NCBI RefSeq assembly: GCF_005116575.1
Contig: NZ_SWCN01000019.1
Location: 1-64,000 of the forward strand
Length of the DNA stretch: 64,000 bases
Direction: 5' to 3'
Source of the DNA: Desulforhopalus sp. IMCC35007
GTDB taxonomy: Bacteria; Desulfobacterota; Desulfobulbia; Desulfobulbales; Desulfocapsaceae
Below, in pieces: positions 1 to 9,592 of this stretch (position 1 is its first letter; every line of letters starts with the position of its first letter). The translations under genes were made by a program, and so were the position numbers. The notes below the pieces were generated by a model that had not been told where the DNA came from, did no database searches, and was given only the letters and a program-made list of their open reading frames with translations.

Positions 1-117
1 TTCGACTGCATTGAAACCACAAAAGTCCAGACTGTCATGGGCAGCTATCGATGGTCCACCGAATCGGTGGCCAGAGACAGGCTGCTCTTGAAGTACTTGG
101 GAGTGGATACTAAATAG
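1..117 (+). CDS. C-terminal end of an unidentified protein (partial)
   Basis: Frame 1 is open from the first base of the window to a TAG stop, giving the last 38 residues of a protein whose start lies outside. The tail is hydrophilic with several basic and acidic residues (it ends in LGVDTK) and shows no motif I recognise. A good intrinsic terminator follows about 80 bases downstream, which supports a real plus-strand gene ending here. Function cannot be assigned. Confidence 0.5.
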   Translation, partial: FDCIETTKVQTVMGSYRWSTESVARDRLLLKYLGVDTK

Positions 118-197
118 TGTACGCTTTATCCGACTTTCAAGATATTAAACGATTGCTGATCTTGCCGCAAAATTCAGAATTCTAACATCTTTTATGG

Positions 198-231
198 GCC
201 GGAGTGGAAAAGCATTTTCACTCCGGCTTTT
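198..231 (+). terminator. Intrinsic terminator after the partial first gene
   Basis: A 9-bp GC-rich stem (GCCGGAGTG pairing with CACTCCGGC), extended by a G-U pair and three A-T pairs below a 4-base loop, is followed by TTTTGT. It ends the plus-strand transcript of the gene that enters from the left edge. The opposite strand lacks a clear U-run, so it is a weak terminator for comEC. Confidence 0.75.
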
Positions 232-309
232 GTCTGTGGTGCCTCCAACACAACCGTCGAAGCTGTAACGTCTATAATTTTACATTTTTTGCAAATACTT
301 TTACTGAGA

Positions 310-2853
310 CTAGTCTTGGCCAGAAAGTGGTTGTAAAACAAGAGGATAGAGTGGGTTGCTAGACAGTTTTTGAGCGGTCCTGATAGAAAGGTTACTGTTT
401 TTTATTGTAAATTCGATGGTTCCATTTTGTGCAGTCGATAAAACCGAAATATCCCTTATTTTGCAATTGTGTAAAAAGCTTTTATGAGGGAAGTACCCCT
501 TATTAGATGCTGCCGCTGAGACAACTGCATATTCCGGTTTGACTATGTCCAGAAATTCTATAGAATTTGAAGTCTTAGACCCATGATGGGCCGCGAGGAG
601 GACAGTAGAATGCAGATTAATAGCTTTGCTCAGAAGAGACTGTTCCATGGAACTGTTAATATCTCCTGGAAACAGAAAGCAGGTCGTTTCGAAGCAGGTC
701 TTTATGATTAAACTGCTGTTAGATGTTTTGTTTCGCTGGTTGTTTCGTTTGGGGTCTTCTTTGAGATTTGCAAGACATTCCAGACTCATTTCGTCATCTT
801 CAAGCTGGTCACCATATTTGGGAATTTTAATTGCAACACCTCTTTGCCTGGCAAAATTCACGAGTGATTTGTAGTGGCGATCATGGCCATGAACATCCCG
901 CAGCCAGAGATGGGCAGGTGAAAAGTGTTCAATAATGTAGTGTATTCCGTTGTAGTGGTCTGCATCAGGATGGGTGACTACTATGTTGTCTATCCTGTAG
1001 ATGCCTTTGGACCATAAAAAAGGTGCAACGACGGATTCCCCAACACTGATATCTGACCAGGATGAGCCTCCACTATCGATAAGTGTCACCGCCTTTGAGG
1101 TCTCTATAACTGTAGCGCTCCCCTGACCGACATCAATAAAAGTTATCACGGGGAACCGTTTGCTTTCTGTTGACCGCAGCAGATCAAAAATAAAGACAGA
1201 AAAGACCAGGATACAACTGCTAAGTATTATCGTTTTTTTATACTTTGAGTGATTAAAGGCTAGTGTGACGAAGCTATACAACACCAGGAAATAGAGAATG
1301 TTGTGCCGAAGAGGAGGGTTTGGAAGGTACATTGAAACCCATGGCCATTGTGTCATGAATTCTGCAATTTTCAGTGAGATATCGATTCCCAATGTTCCAA
1401 AAGAAAGAAAAAGGTTGGCAATTGCTGGTGAGAACCACATAAAGGGAAGGGAGAGGATACCCGCAGGCAGGCACCACAGGCATATTAGTGGTTCGATAAT
1501 AAGATTTGCCAGAGGACCGATTGTAGAAATTCTATTGAATGTCGCGATACTAAACGGTGAGGTGGTAAGCGTGGCTGCCAAAGAAACCAGAAAGGCTGAG
1601 CTGAGATATCTGAGCACCTTATGGCGTGTCGACGTTTGTTTCCCTGAGGAGGGCAAGGTTTCCGGAAGTAACTTTTGTAAGATAGGGAAGATGAAAAGAA
1701 TCCCGAGTATTGCCGCAAAAGAGAGCTGAAACGATACCGTAAAGAGTTGTTGTGGATCAAAAATAAGTATGATTAGGGCTGTAGCACCCACGAGTGGCGC
1801 CGGGGATTTAATTCTGTTCGTGCAGAGAGCAATAAGTACAATAGTACTCATAATTACCGCTCTGGTAACCGGGCTGTTCAGCCCGGCCAGAAGCGCGTAA
1901 CCAACGAGAATGGGGATGATGAGTGCGGCTACAATTTTTCGTACTGAAAAGCGCAGGAGTAAGGTCTCGGACCTGCTGAGTAACCAGTAGCAAATGATGT
2001 AGAGAAGTGTTGCAATAACGGCAAGATGCAGGCCAGAAATTGCAAGTATATGAAAAGTGCCGCTTGCCTTGAACAGTTCAAGATCGGATCGTGATACTCC
2101 GCTCCGGTCACCCAGCAGCAACGCCCGATAGATTGATGAAAATTTTTCTGAGAGGTTATGGTCTAGATAGTTACCAATGTGGGTACGTAGCCGTTCAGGC
2201 CAATATTTTACATGCTGAATAGTGGTCCTATTGTCAGTCAACCTTTCAATGTAGAGTGGTGATCGTATAAAACCGGTGACCCAGATATCCTGCTGGGCCA
2301 GAAATCTTTCATAATCAAAGACACCTGGGGTATAGAAACTGCGGGGGCGCTTGAGATCTGCTCGCACAATAACCAGATCACCGGGTAAAATTGTAGCCGG
2401 CCACCTCCCTTGAAAAGCAAGCCTCACCTTTCCACGGGCCGGTTTTTGAAACTGCATATCTTTTTTCTGCAGGGAGAAGAGGGAAATGATAATTTTACTC
2501 ATCTTACCGTCAAAGGTTACCATTTCATCTACATAGCCGGTTAAAACCGCCTCAGTGGGCCTGCTAATCTGCTGATAGATATGCTGGCTTGAAGAAGGCG
2601 GTTGCAGACTTGACAGGCCGTGGAAGTAGCCTGTCGCCAGAGTGATAAAGGGCAGAAGCAGGAGAACTGCTTTTTCCCGGTGGCGGAGATAAAGAACGAG
2701 GGTTACACCACTGAGCAGTGCTGTTGCAACGGTAAAAGTTGTTGAAATATCATAAGATTGGCTAAAAGAGGGTGAACAGGCAATTCCTGCAGTAAAGGTG
2801 AGTGCAAGGATTGCGAGAAGGTGAGTTGAAATGTATTGGGCAAGTGTTTTCAA
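310..2853 (-). CDS. comEC: DNA internalization-related competence protein ComEC/Rec2
   Basis: Inner-membrane channel that moves single-stranded DNA into the cytoplasm during natural transformation. The 847-residue length fits the full three-part family: an N-terminal DUF4131 region with hydrophobic segments, a central multi-helix Competence domain with the AISGLHLAV signature (about residues 270-280), and a C-terminal metallo-beta-lactamase-like domain with the THPDADH motif (about residue 625) and an AAHHGS histidine motif (about 755). Translation starts at TTG, which overlaps the stop of waaA as TTGA, so the two genes are probably translationally coupled. No other competence gene is in the window, so whether the cell is transformable cannot be judged. 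Confidence 0.93.
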   Translation of the reverse strand: MKTLAQYISTHLLAILALTFTAGIACSPSFSQSYDISTTFTVATALLSGVTLVLYLRHREKAVLLLLPFITLATGYFHGLSSLQPPSSSQHIYQQISRPTEAVLTGYVDEMVTFDGKMSKIIISLFSLQKKDMQFQKPARGKVRLAFQGRWPATILPGDLVIVRADLKRPRSFYTPGVFDYERFLAQQDIWVTGFIRSPLYIERLTDNRTTIQHVKYWPERLRTHIGNYLDHNLSEKFSSIYRALLLGDRSGVSRSDLELFKASGTFHILAISGLHLAVIATLLYIICYWLLSRSETLLLRFSVRKIVAALIIPILVGYALLAGLNSPVTRAVIMSTIVLIALCTNRIKSPAPLVGATALIILIFDPQQLFTVSFQLSFAAILGILFIFPILQKLLPETLPSSGKQTSTRHKVLRYLSSAFLVSLAATLTTSPFSIATFNRISTIGPLANLIIEPLICLWCLPAGILSLPFMWFSPAIANLFLSFGTLGIDISLKIAEFMTQWPWVSMYLPNPPLRHNILYFLVLYSFVTLAFNHSKYKKTIILSSCILVFSVFIFDLLRSTESKRFPVITFIDVGQGSATVIETSKAVTLIDSGGSSWSDISVGESVVAPFLWSKGIYRIDNIVVTHPDADHYNGIHYIIEHFSPAHLWLRDVHGHDRHYKSLVNFARQRGVAIKIPKYGDQLEDDEMSLECLANLKEDPKRNNQRNKTSNSSLIIKTCFETTCFLFPGDINSSMEQSLLSKAINLHSTVLLAAHHGSKTSNSIEFLDIVKPEYAVVSAAASNKGYFPHKSFLHNCKIRDISVLSTAQNGTIEFTIKNSNLSIRTAQKLSSNPLYPLVLQPLSGQD

Positions 2854-4130
2854 AGTAATTGCTGGATGAGTGTAAGGTGCCTATCAATTACTCCCCTGTG
2901 ATTTACCACAAAGTTTTTCGCAGCCAGACCTTGTTGTTTACGTAAGGTCTCAGATTGCAGTAACTCTCGCAGAGTTGCGGAGATTTCTTGACGATTTTTG
3001 ACCAGACGTGCACCACCGCATTGCTGAAGAGATTGGGCAATTTCACTGAAGTCTTCCATGTGCGGGCCAAATAGAACGGGTTTTCCCATGGCGGCAGGCT
3101 CAATGGGGTTATGTCCTCCTTTACTGACCAGGCTTCCCCCCACAAAAGTAATCTCCGCGAGGCTGTAGCAGGAGGCAAGTTCACCAATAGTATCGAGGAT
3201 GAATATATCACAGTCCTGCCTTGTATTATCGGTTCTCAGGCAGATGCTAAGCGACTGGCTTTTGGCGATTTCAATGATCTCTTTGACCCGTTTGAGGTTA
3301 CGGGGCGCTATAACGAGAAAAATATCAGGGAATTCCTGTCGTATCTCGAGGTAACTTTCAATTAAAAGTTCCTCTTCTCCAGGGTGGGTGGAGCCGCAAA
3401 TAAATATTGTCTTATTTGCAGGAAGAGTTGCCTGTAATTCTGCGACACCTTTGTCTCCACGAATCTCTGGCGTGTCAAATTTGAGGTTGCCAAGGGTCAG
3501 GGCTCTTGCTGGTTCAATTCCCAGCGACTGCATTTTTTCCTTATCCTCACAGGTCTGCATGCTGAGAGCTGAAAAACTCTGGAATATAGGACGGAAGAAA
3601 AAGGCCATTCTTCTGTAGCCGGAAATAGATTTTGCCGAGACCCTGCCGTTCACCAGAATGGAGGGAATTTTCTTTTTTTGTAAAAGCAGCAGGTTGTTTG
3701 GCCAGAAATCAGTTTCAACGAGAATGAAAAGACTGGGTTGGATTTTTGCATGAAAATAGCTTACAACGGGCAAAAGATCGAGTGGGCCGTCCAGAACGAG
3801 ATCAACCTGGCTGGTCATAATTGAGTCTGCCACGGCCTTGCCACTTTTGGTGGTGACGGAAAAAATAATCCGGCAGTTATTGTAGCGGTTACGAAGACCG
3901 AGAATGAGGGGCTCCGCCGAGGTTGTCTCTCCGACCGAGAGTGCATGTATCCAGATTGTTGGAGCTTTGTCAGTTGAAGGTGAGATGGAAGCAATTTTTT
4001 TTCTCAGACCAAAGCCCAGACGTGAAAGAATCCTGGACCTATATTTAGAATTGCTGACCGCCACAATGAGCAGAATAGGAAAAAAAACGACTAGAAAGAC
4101 AACCTGCAGCATATTATAGAGAATAAGCAT
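2850..4130 (-). CDS. waaA: 3-deoxy-D-manno-octulosonic acid (Kdo) transferase
   Basis: Transfers Kdo from CMP-Kdo to lipid IVA at the inner face of the inner membrane, an essential step of LPS core synthesis; its presence indicates a Gram-negative outer membrane. The protein (426 residues from the ATG at 4130) has an N-terminal membrane anchor followed by the GT30 fold, with WIHALSVGET near residue 60, ILVETDFWPN, and the C-terminal GGSLVSKGGHNPIEPA nucleotide-binding motif. The frame extends 15 bases upstream to a TTG at 4145, but the ATG gives the family-typical hydrophobic N-terminus. comEC follows with a 4-base overlap. Divergent to rsmE. Confidence 0.93.
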   Translation of the reverse strand: MLILYNMLQVVFLVVFFPILLIVAVSNSKYRSRILSRLGFGLRKKIASISPSTDKAPTIWIHALSVGETTSAEPLILGLRNRYNNCRIIFSVTTKSGKAVADSIMTSQVDLVLDGPLDLLPVVSYFHAKIQPSLFILVETDFWPNNLLLLQKKKIPSILVNGRVSAKSISGYRRMAFFFRPIFQSFSALSMQTCEDKEKMQSLGIEPARALTLGNLKFDTPEIRGDKGVAELQATLPANKTIFICGSTHPGEEELLIESYLEIRQEFPDIFLVIAPRNLKRVKEIIEIAKSQSLSICLRTDNTRQDCDIFILDTIGELASCYSLAEITFVGGSLVSKGGHNPIEPAAMGKPVLFGPHMEDFSEIAQSLQQCGGARLVKNRQEISATLRELLQSETLRKQQGLAAKNFVVNHRGVIDRHLTLIQQLL

Positions 4131-4234
4131 AAAGCATTCAACCAATTACTGGGAGCATTTCCCTTGGGAAAAATCAATTTTTTATTTACACGTGCATCGC
4201 ATTACTGCACAGTGGGGCTAGGTTACATCACAGG

Positions 4235-4978
4235 ATGAACATAATACTCGTACAGGAAGAAGAAATACAGGGAAACTGTGTAAAGCTGAGAGACCATCGA
4301 GCTGAGCATATCGTCAAAGTTCTTCGGGCAGAGGCCGGGGAGAAGGTAAAGCTTGGTTGTATTAACGGGCCTCTGGGATATGCCACTATTGTTTCAATCA
4401 AGAAAAAATTCCCCTTTGAAGCAGAATTAGAAATTTGTCTTGTTGAGCCCATGCGGGCAAAGCCGCACCTTGATCTCATCCTTGCTCTTCCAAGGCCCAT
4501 CATGCTCAAACGCATTCTCAGTCAGGTAACTGCACTTGGGGTGGGCACGATACATCTTGTAAACGCCAAAAGAGTAGAAAAAAGCTTTTGGGAAGCCTCA
4601 ATCCTTGATCCTCTTGAGTATAATTTGCACCTGCTCCAGGGGTTGGAGCAGGCCGTAGACACCCGTGTGCCAGAAGTCCAGATCCATACAAAGTTTAAGC
4701 CGTTTGTTGAAGATTTTCTGCCTCAAGTGATAGGAGAATATGGCAGTTTAATTTGTGCTCACCCTCTTGGAAACAGACGTTTAACAGAAGTCATTAGCCG
4801 AGGCATGGATCGGGTGCTTCTTGCAATAGGTCCTGAAGGTGGTTGGGTTGATTATGAAGTGGATAAATTTCAGGAACAGCAGTTTGCCTGCTGTTCCATT
4901 GGTAACAGAATCCTGAAAGTGGACACAGCTGTTGTTGCACTTCATTCACAGATAACAGCATTGGGAGAAAACACCTGA
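4235..4978 (+). CDS. rsmE: 16S rRNA (uracil-1498-N3)-methyltransferase
   Basis: SPOUT-class methyltransferase that makes m3U1498 in 16S rRNA using S-adenosylmethionine. The 247-residue length is normal. The C-terminal half holds the knot motifs: LAIGPEGGW (about residue 198), then IGNRILKVDTAVVAL, which differs slightly from the common LG-RILRTETA form (D in place of E). An N-terminal PUA-like domain carries RAEHIVKVLR. Single gene, divergent from waaA; the ribosome binding site is weak. Confidence 0.93.
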   Translation: MNIILVQEEEIQGNCVKLRDHRAEHIVKVLRAEAGEKVKLGCINGPLGYATIVSIKKKFPFEAELEICLVEPMRAKPHLDLILALPRPIMLKRILSQVTALGVGTIHLVNAKRVEKSFWEASILDPLEYNLHLLQGLEQAVDTRVPEVQIHTKFKPFVEDFLPQVIGEYGSLICAHPLGNRRLTEVISRGMDRVLLAIGPEGGWVDYEVDKFQEQQFACCSIGNRILKVDTAVVALHSQITALGENT

Positions 4979-5013
4979 AAAAAATCGTGAGAAGGAAATT
5001 ACATAAAGGTCTA

Positions 5014-5506
5014 TTAATGTAGTGGATTCGGTGTTCCTGGGTGGCCGGGTAGCCAGATTCCCCTTAATTCGTCACGAAGGTCCTCCCGTTCATTTTCTGC
5101 CAGAACTCCGAGGGAAAGTGCGAGGAAGGTCCATAGATTACTCACATAAAAATTACCATCAAAATGATGGGAGAGATCGTGAATCTGGGCATGGCAGTTT
5201 TGGCAGGGGGTTATGCAGTATGAGACCGGCAATGTTGATTTCCATTGGGCAGACATAGGTGCAACGCATACACATGGAACATAACCAGACCCACTTGTTT
5301 GCGCTCAACGCATCATCCATGCCCATGGCGGCCATGCGCAGGAATTTTCGGGGATCCATATCCAAAAGACCTGTTGCCGGACATCCTGCCGTACAGGCTC
5401 CACAGGTTAAACAAAGATTCAGGTTGCCGCCTTCTGGTAACTCCTGACATACTTTATCGAGAAGAGTCTGACGTTTTGCTGAGTCGATTCACTGTGCTTT
5501 ACCCAT
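5014..5506 (-). pseudogene. Decayed heterodisulfide-reductase-like (HdrC/HdrD, DsrK-type) 4Fe-4S protein
   Basis: Two pieces of one protein are fused after loss of the middle. From 5506 the minus strand reads MGKAQ, then an in-frame TGA at codon 6, then a typical N-terminus with two ferredoxin clusters (CLTCGACTAGC and CSMCMRCTYVC) ending near INIAGL. At about 5210-5220 the sense switches to another frame (YCITPCQNCHAQIHDL, then LWTFLALSLGVLAENER), which is the C-terminal cysteine-rich end of the same family. Intact relatives as I remember them are roughly 400 residues or more, so most of the central CCG domain region is missing. The internal deletion, the frame change and the early stop together make a functional product unlikely. 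Confidence 0.8.
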
Positions 5507-5595
5507 GATTCTTCCCTGAACTATATGGCGCTTGTCTTATCCTGCCACAGCGGTTGACTGTGACAGGACTGTTTCTCGCCTGTGAGAAGTTTATG

Positions 5596-5937
5596 TCAGC
5601 AACCACATCCTCCAGAGCCGCAGGAGCCGGAACTGCAACCTCCTCCCACGTTCGGCAATGGATTTGCTGAAGTGATGGTAAAACCTGAACGACTTCCCGC
5701 ATCGGCATAATCAACGGTAATACTACCACATTGTTCCAGGAGGTCCTTGGCGATAAGGAAGGTTAATTTCTCCTTGGCAAACAGCTCATCTGTTGCTTTT
5801 TCTTCATCAAGCGCCAGTCCAAGTGAGGGGCCTGAACAGCCGCCCTGCATCAAGGCGACTCTGAGTGATGAGGAGATATTATTGACCTGCATATATTCAA
5901 CGAGTTTCTCGCTTGCGAGAGTGGTAACTTCCAGCAT
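5596..5937 (-). CDS. A-type iron-sulfur carrier, IscA/HesB family
   Basis: A 113-residue protein of the HesB/IscA/ErpA fold, which holds and passes on Fe-S clusters. A first cysteine lies in MQGGCSGPSLGLAL (about residue 34). The usual C-terminal CxC ending is replaced by a glycine-cysteine-rich tail (GGGCSSGSCGSGGCGC) with four cysteines. The start is supported by AAAGGA eight bases before the ATG. It lies directly upstream of the decayed Hdr-like gene on the same strand. A short palindrome, CCTACTAGG, sits at 5969-5977 in the promoter region and could be an Rrf2-type site, but that is a guess. Confidence 0.85.
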   Translation of the reverse strand: MLEVTTLASEKLVEYMQVNNISSSLRVALMQGGCSGPSLGLALDEEKATDELFAKEKLTFLIAKDLLEQCGSITVDYADAGSRSGFTITSANPLPNVGGGCSSGSCGSGGCGC

Positions 5938-6547
5938 GTTGTTTCCTTTACATTTGATTTTTGTCGTACCTAGTAGGATATTTTGGGCTCTGAGTTTATC
6001 TCTTCTGCGTTAGGGAAGAATATTTAGTCCAGAGATGCGGATCCCCGCTAAGGGGCTTCAATAACCATTTTCAAGGGTAGACCGTTTAAGACACATGTTA
6101 ATGGACAGAGTTGCTGTAAACTCACGGAAAAATAACGTTGAGTTCACAGCTATGAGACAATTAAAGTATCAACGGGTTGATCAGGAGTCAAGAAATGCTT
6201 TTCGATATTTCCTATCTAATATATAGGTTAATCCTATGCGTAGAGTTTGATGAATTGCAATGATGAATTCAGAAACTAAGGTCGATGCGGTAACCGCTAG
6301 AATTTTACAGTGTCTCGAATTAGCCGGGAGGTCCAGATACCATTCTGGCTAAAATGTGTCGTGGAGATGAGGCGCGACAATAAGTACGAGACTGATTTTG
6401 TTTCACTTTCTTATTAATAGAAAGGCTCTGTGAGGGGGAATTAAATTCAACCTCCAGGTCAACAGAGTAACCCGTGGGAGGCCCGGAGAAATCCTCGATA
6501 CAAAGGTTGAAACGAAAAAATATTGTCCGATCTGTTGCAAGATAAAA
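5938..6547. other. Intergenic region with one long imperfect hairpin
   Basis: No convincing coding frame in 610 bases. A structured segment at 6426-6467 pairs CTCTGT with ACAGAG, GAGG with CCTC, and GAATT with AATTC around a single-base loop. It lies about 80 bases past the end of the phosphoesterase gene and could be its transcript end, although only a short U-rich stretch follows on that strand. Confidence 0.4.
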
Positions 6548-7543
6548 TCAATAATTGTTGGAGATAATCCGAATCAGATCATAAGAAGCCTGACGACCAT
6601 AACCTTTCAGTCTTATGCGATATTTAGCCCCATCGTCTAGGTATATTTCCAGCATGGCAAACTGGTTGTCATAATCAGCGTCAAATCCCTCTTTTGTGCT
6701 GGTGTCTTTCCAGGGGCGTTGGTCACTTACCCCAACGTTTCCGTTCATGACAATGTAGTGGATTCCTTTAATGTTTGCATAGCCTCCGGCGTGGTCATGT
6801 CCTGAGAGTACCGCTAGGACTCTGCCGGAGTCTTCCAGGATTTTACGCACGTCAGAAGCGTTTTTGATGTTATGGTCCTGTTCATCGACACGGTCCAGAG
6901 TCTGATGGGTGAAAATCACGGATGGCAGAGAGGTGGCAGCAAGATCTTTTTTCAACCATTCCAGTTCCTGCGGTGGTATGAATGTGTCCTTCCAGGTCCA
7001 GAAAGAATCTTCAGGGGTGTTCGTATCATAGGGGCGATGGGGGAATGTGGGAGTGTAGCCGGCATCAAGTACGACAAAATGAACCCCGCCTTTGTCCCAG
7101 GAGTACCAGGTCTGGCCCTGAGGTATTCCTGTGTTTTCGATTGATTCGAGGAAAAAATCACGGGTAAGATTGTCGAATTCGTGATTACCAAGAACATGAT
7201 AATGTGGTCCAAAGGAACTGAAAAGTTTTTCGATTTCTTCAAGATTTTGTACAGGGTCAGTGCCTTCGGTGATGGTGTCAACAAAGTCGCCCATTTCGAT
7301 GACAAAATCAGGTTTTTCCTGCTTCATGGTAGTAACAAATTTTTCCATTTTCCCCAGAGAAGCAGAATATTTACGGGTCGCGGTGTCAGCTTTTGTGGCG
7401 TGGTGCGTGTCGGTGATAATGCCAGCTTTTACCATGGGAGTGCTTATCATTGCATTACCACTTCTCGGTAAGCCAAGTCCGGCGGCTATCCCTAAGCCTG
7501 CTGCGGCCGTGGTTCCGAGAAATTTCCGACGGTTCAGATCCAT
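6548..7543 (-). CDS. Tat-exported calcineurin-like metallophosphoesterase
   Basis: A 331-residue phosphoesterase. The N-terminus (NRRKFLGTTAAAGLGIAAGLG, ending near SGNA) is a twin-arginine signal, so it should act folded in the periplasm. Metal-binding motifs come in family order: DTHH (about residue 45), GDFVD (about 85), GNHEFD (about 120), THQ (about 212) and GHDHAGG (about 248). Start supported by AAGGAG seven bases upstream. The substrate is unknown; close families include cyclic-nucleotide and phospholipid phosphoesterases. It has no cotranscribed partner. Confidence 0.88.
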   Translation of the reverse strand: MDLNRRKFLGTTAAAGLGIAAGLGLPRSGNAMISTPMVKAGIITDTHHATKADTATRKYSASLGKMEKFVTTMKQEKPDFVIEMGDFVDTITEGTDPVQNLEEIEKLFSSFGPHYHVLGNHEFDNLTRDFFLESIENTGIPQGQTWYSWDKGGVHFVVLDAGYTPTFPHRPYDTNTPEDSFWTWKDTFIPPQELEWLKKDLAATSLPSVIFTHQTLDRVDEQDHNIKNASDVRKILEDSGRVLAVLSGHDHAGGYANIKGIHYIVMNGNVGVSDQRPWKDTSTKEGFDADYDNQFAMLEIYLDDGAKYRIRLKGYGRQASYDLIRIISNNY

Positions 7544-8111
7544 TGTGTTCTCCTTAGTGCGAATACTTGATGAAAAGATCTGAGATCATTGACCTCATTT
7601 TAATTGTTCTATAGGTAGTGGTGATACCCTTTTTCCCAATGGGCCTAACTTGAACTGTAAAAGTTATATTATATTCGGTGGCTTGGTATAGTTTCGTTAA
7701 ATCTCAACGTTATAATGTAAGAGCAGGGGGCTGTGAACTGTTTGCTCTAACGGTGAAGATACCGTTGTTGAATTTGGTTATTTTTGTAGAATCGAAAAGT
7801 TCAATGAGAAAACTTCAGATACTTGAACTCAACTGTATATTAACACGTTACATAAAGAGCCGAAAAGCTCTTAAAACCGCCTGTTGATTTTCCTTAGTCG
7901 CAAGGGATATCTTGCAGCCAAAGTGAGGTGAAGTCAGCCCCTGGAGCGTGTTTTTGCAGTCGACAAGCAACTGGAGAAAGGGCTATTGCCTGAGGGCGGG
8001 GTTGACGCAGACCGGGAGATGGGTTTTTAATTGGGTGGCCTGGAAATGACAATTCAGAAGACAAAGTACACTTTAAGCGGATGAATTTTACTTAAGATTG
8101 CAGGGGAAATC
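7544..8111. other. Intergenic region without a supported gene
   Basis: 568 bases separate the phosphoesterase (minus) from guanine deaminase (plus). A 69-codon open frame at 7678-7887 has no ribosome binding site or family resemblance. A short protein-like stretch near 7950-8028 (LEKGLLPEGGVDADREMGF before a stop) may be the decayed tail of a gene. I see no riboswitch. Confidence 0.4.
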
Positions 8112-9374
8112 ATGTCTAAGGTTTTGATAGTTAAAGGTCATTTTCTGTACACCAGAACCGCTGAGAAATTTACAGTTCACAAAGACAGTTTTCTCGTCGC
8201 CGTAGATGGTCAGGTGGAAGGCATTTATCCGGTTTTACCCGAGAGGTTTAAGGAAAAACATGTTCAGGATTACGGAAACAGGCTTATCATTCCCGGCTTT
8301 GTCGACCTTCATCTCCATGCTGCCCAGTTTCTACAGTGCGGGATTGGGATGACCAAACAACTTTTAGATTGGTTGGAAGATTATACATTTGATCTTGAAA
8401 AAGAGTTTAGAGACGAAGATTTTGCCAAAAGCGCGTACTCTTGTTTTGCCCGAAAACTTTTAGCCAGCGGCACACTCAGGGCCTGTGTTTTTGCCTCCTC
8501 ATCAACGACAGGAACCGAACTGCTCTTTGAAATTCTAAAAAATACAGGAATTGGTGCATATGTTGGAAAGGTTAACATGGACCGAAATGCTCCTGCCTGT
8601 ATCACAGAGACCACTGAGGATTCTTTAAAGGGAACCATATATCTCATAGAAAAATACCAAAATGAACGATTGGTAAAACCAATTATAACCCCACGGTTTG
8701 CACCGACATGTTCTGACGAATTATTAAAGGGTCTCGGGGATATTGCACTCCGGTATAATGTACCTGTTCAGTCACATCTCTCTGAGAATATTGATGAAGT
8801 ACAATGGGTTCAGCGTCTCTTTACCTCAGCAGAGCATTACTCGGATGTGTATTTTAAAAACAACCTATTTGGACAGACCAAGACACTTATGGCCCATGCA
8901 ATCTATTTGAGTGAAGATGAGAAAATACTGGCCTTGGAAAATGGTCCTGTTCTGGTGCATTGTCCTGACTCCAACCTAAATGTCCGCAGCGGAATCATGC
9001 CAGTGAGAGAGTATTTGAATAGAGGAATTAAGGTTGGTCTGGGAAGTGATATTGCCGGAGGCCATAAAATTGGTCTGAATGAAGCAATGGTTCGTGCAGT
9101 ACAAATGTCAAAACTGATTAATCTCGACAATGACGAATTAGCCCCCTTAACTCTTGCGGAAGTTTTTTATATGGGGACCAAGGCTGGGGGTAGCTTTTTT
9201 GAAAGAACAGGTAGTTTTGAAAAAGGCTATATGTTCGACGCCCTGGTTGTTGAAGATGAACCGATGGTTGCTGAAAAGTATTCCGTTGAAGACCGGCTTG
9301 AAAAATTTATCTACACTGGAGATGATCGCAATATCCTTGCAAGATATGTTGAAGGAGTGCGTTTAGAACAATAG
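8112..9374 (+). CDS. guaD: Guanine deaminase
   Basis: Hydrolyses guanine to xanthine and ammonia, feeding purine salvage or purine use as nitrogen source. The 420-residue amidohydrolase matches guanine deaminases along its length: HLHAAQ (metal histidines, about residue 66), LLDWLEDYTF, GKVNMDRNAP, TPRFAPTC, QSHLSEN (metal histidine about 222), HCPDSNLNVRSG, GLGSDIAGG (catalytic Asp region, about 315), and GDDRNI near the C-terminus. A good site (AGGGGA) precedes the ATG. It stands alone; no purine permease is adjacent. Confidence 0.92.
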   Translation: MSKVLIVKGHFLYTRTAEKFTVHKDSFLVAVDGQVEGIYPVLPERFKEKHVQDYGNRLIIPGFVDLHLHAAQFLQCGIGMTKQLLDWLEDYTFDLEKEFRDEDFAKSAYSCFARKLLASGTLRACVFASSSTTGTELLFEILKNTGIGAYVGKVNMDRNAPACITETTEDSLKGTIYLIEKYQNERLVKPIITPRFAPTCSDELLKGLGDIALRYNVPVQSHLSENIDEVQWVQRLFTSAEHYSDVYFKNNLFGQTKTLMAHAIYLSEDEKILALENGPVLVHCPDSNLNVRSGIMPVREYLNRGIKVGLGSDIAGGHKIGLNEAMVRAVQMSKLINLDNDELAPLTLAEVFYMGTKAGGSFFERTGSFEKGYMFDALVVEDEPMVAEKYSVEDRLEKFIYTGDDRNILARYVEGVRLEQ

Positions 9375-9536
9375 GTTCAGATTGTTGGAGGTTCATTCGT
9401 TCACTATAAACTGATAGTACAAGATGTTCTTTCTCGCTGTTTCTTTTCTGTCTTAGACATTTTATCTCTATAAAATATTCAAGTTCATTCAGAGAGTTTT
9501 GAAATTAACTCGGGGACAGTTGTTCATCGCTTTCCC

Positions 9537-9565
9537 TTGACTTCGCCGTATCGTATATCTATTTT
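9537..9565 (+). promoter_or_regulatory. Probable sigma-70 promoter of the marR operon
   Basis: TTGACT (9537-9542) and TATTTT (9560-9565) are 17 bases apart, 28 bases before the marR start codon. Judged by eye; the -10 box is moderate. Confidence 0.45.
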
Positions 9566-9577
9566 GATGTTAAATTA

Positions 9578-9589
9578 TTCGATGTCGAA
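9578..9589 (+). promoter_or_regulatory. Palindrome between marR promoter and start, likely operator
   Basis: TTCGA-TG-TCGAA is a perfect inverted repeat, with further imperfect symmetry outward, lying between the probable -10 box and the ATG of marR. MarR proteins commonly bind such palindromes to repress their own operon, so it is the best operator candidate here. Confidence 0.45.
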
Positions 9590-9592
9590 ATA

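Noticed and set aside
5489-5506. In-frame TGA at codon 6 of the Hdr-like gene as a second selenocysteine codon
   Set aside because: The position is not a conserved cysteine in the family as I know it, no clear hairpin follows, and the gene is already broken by a deletion and frame change.
7678-7887. 69-codon open frame before guaD
   Set aside because: No ribosome binding site, no recognisable domain and lies in an AT-rich spacer.
7940-8028. Protein-like stretch ahead of guaD that might be the tail of a lost gene
   Set aside because: Too short, with a stop upstream, to tie to any family.
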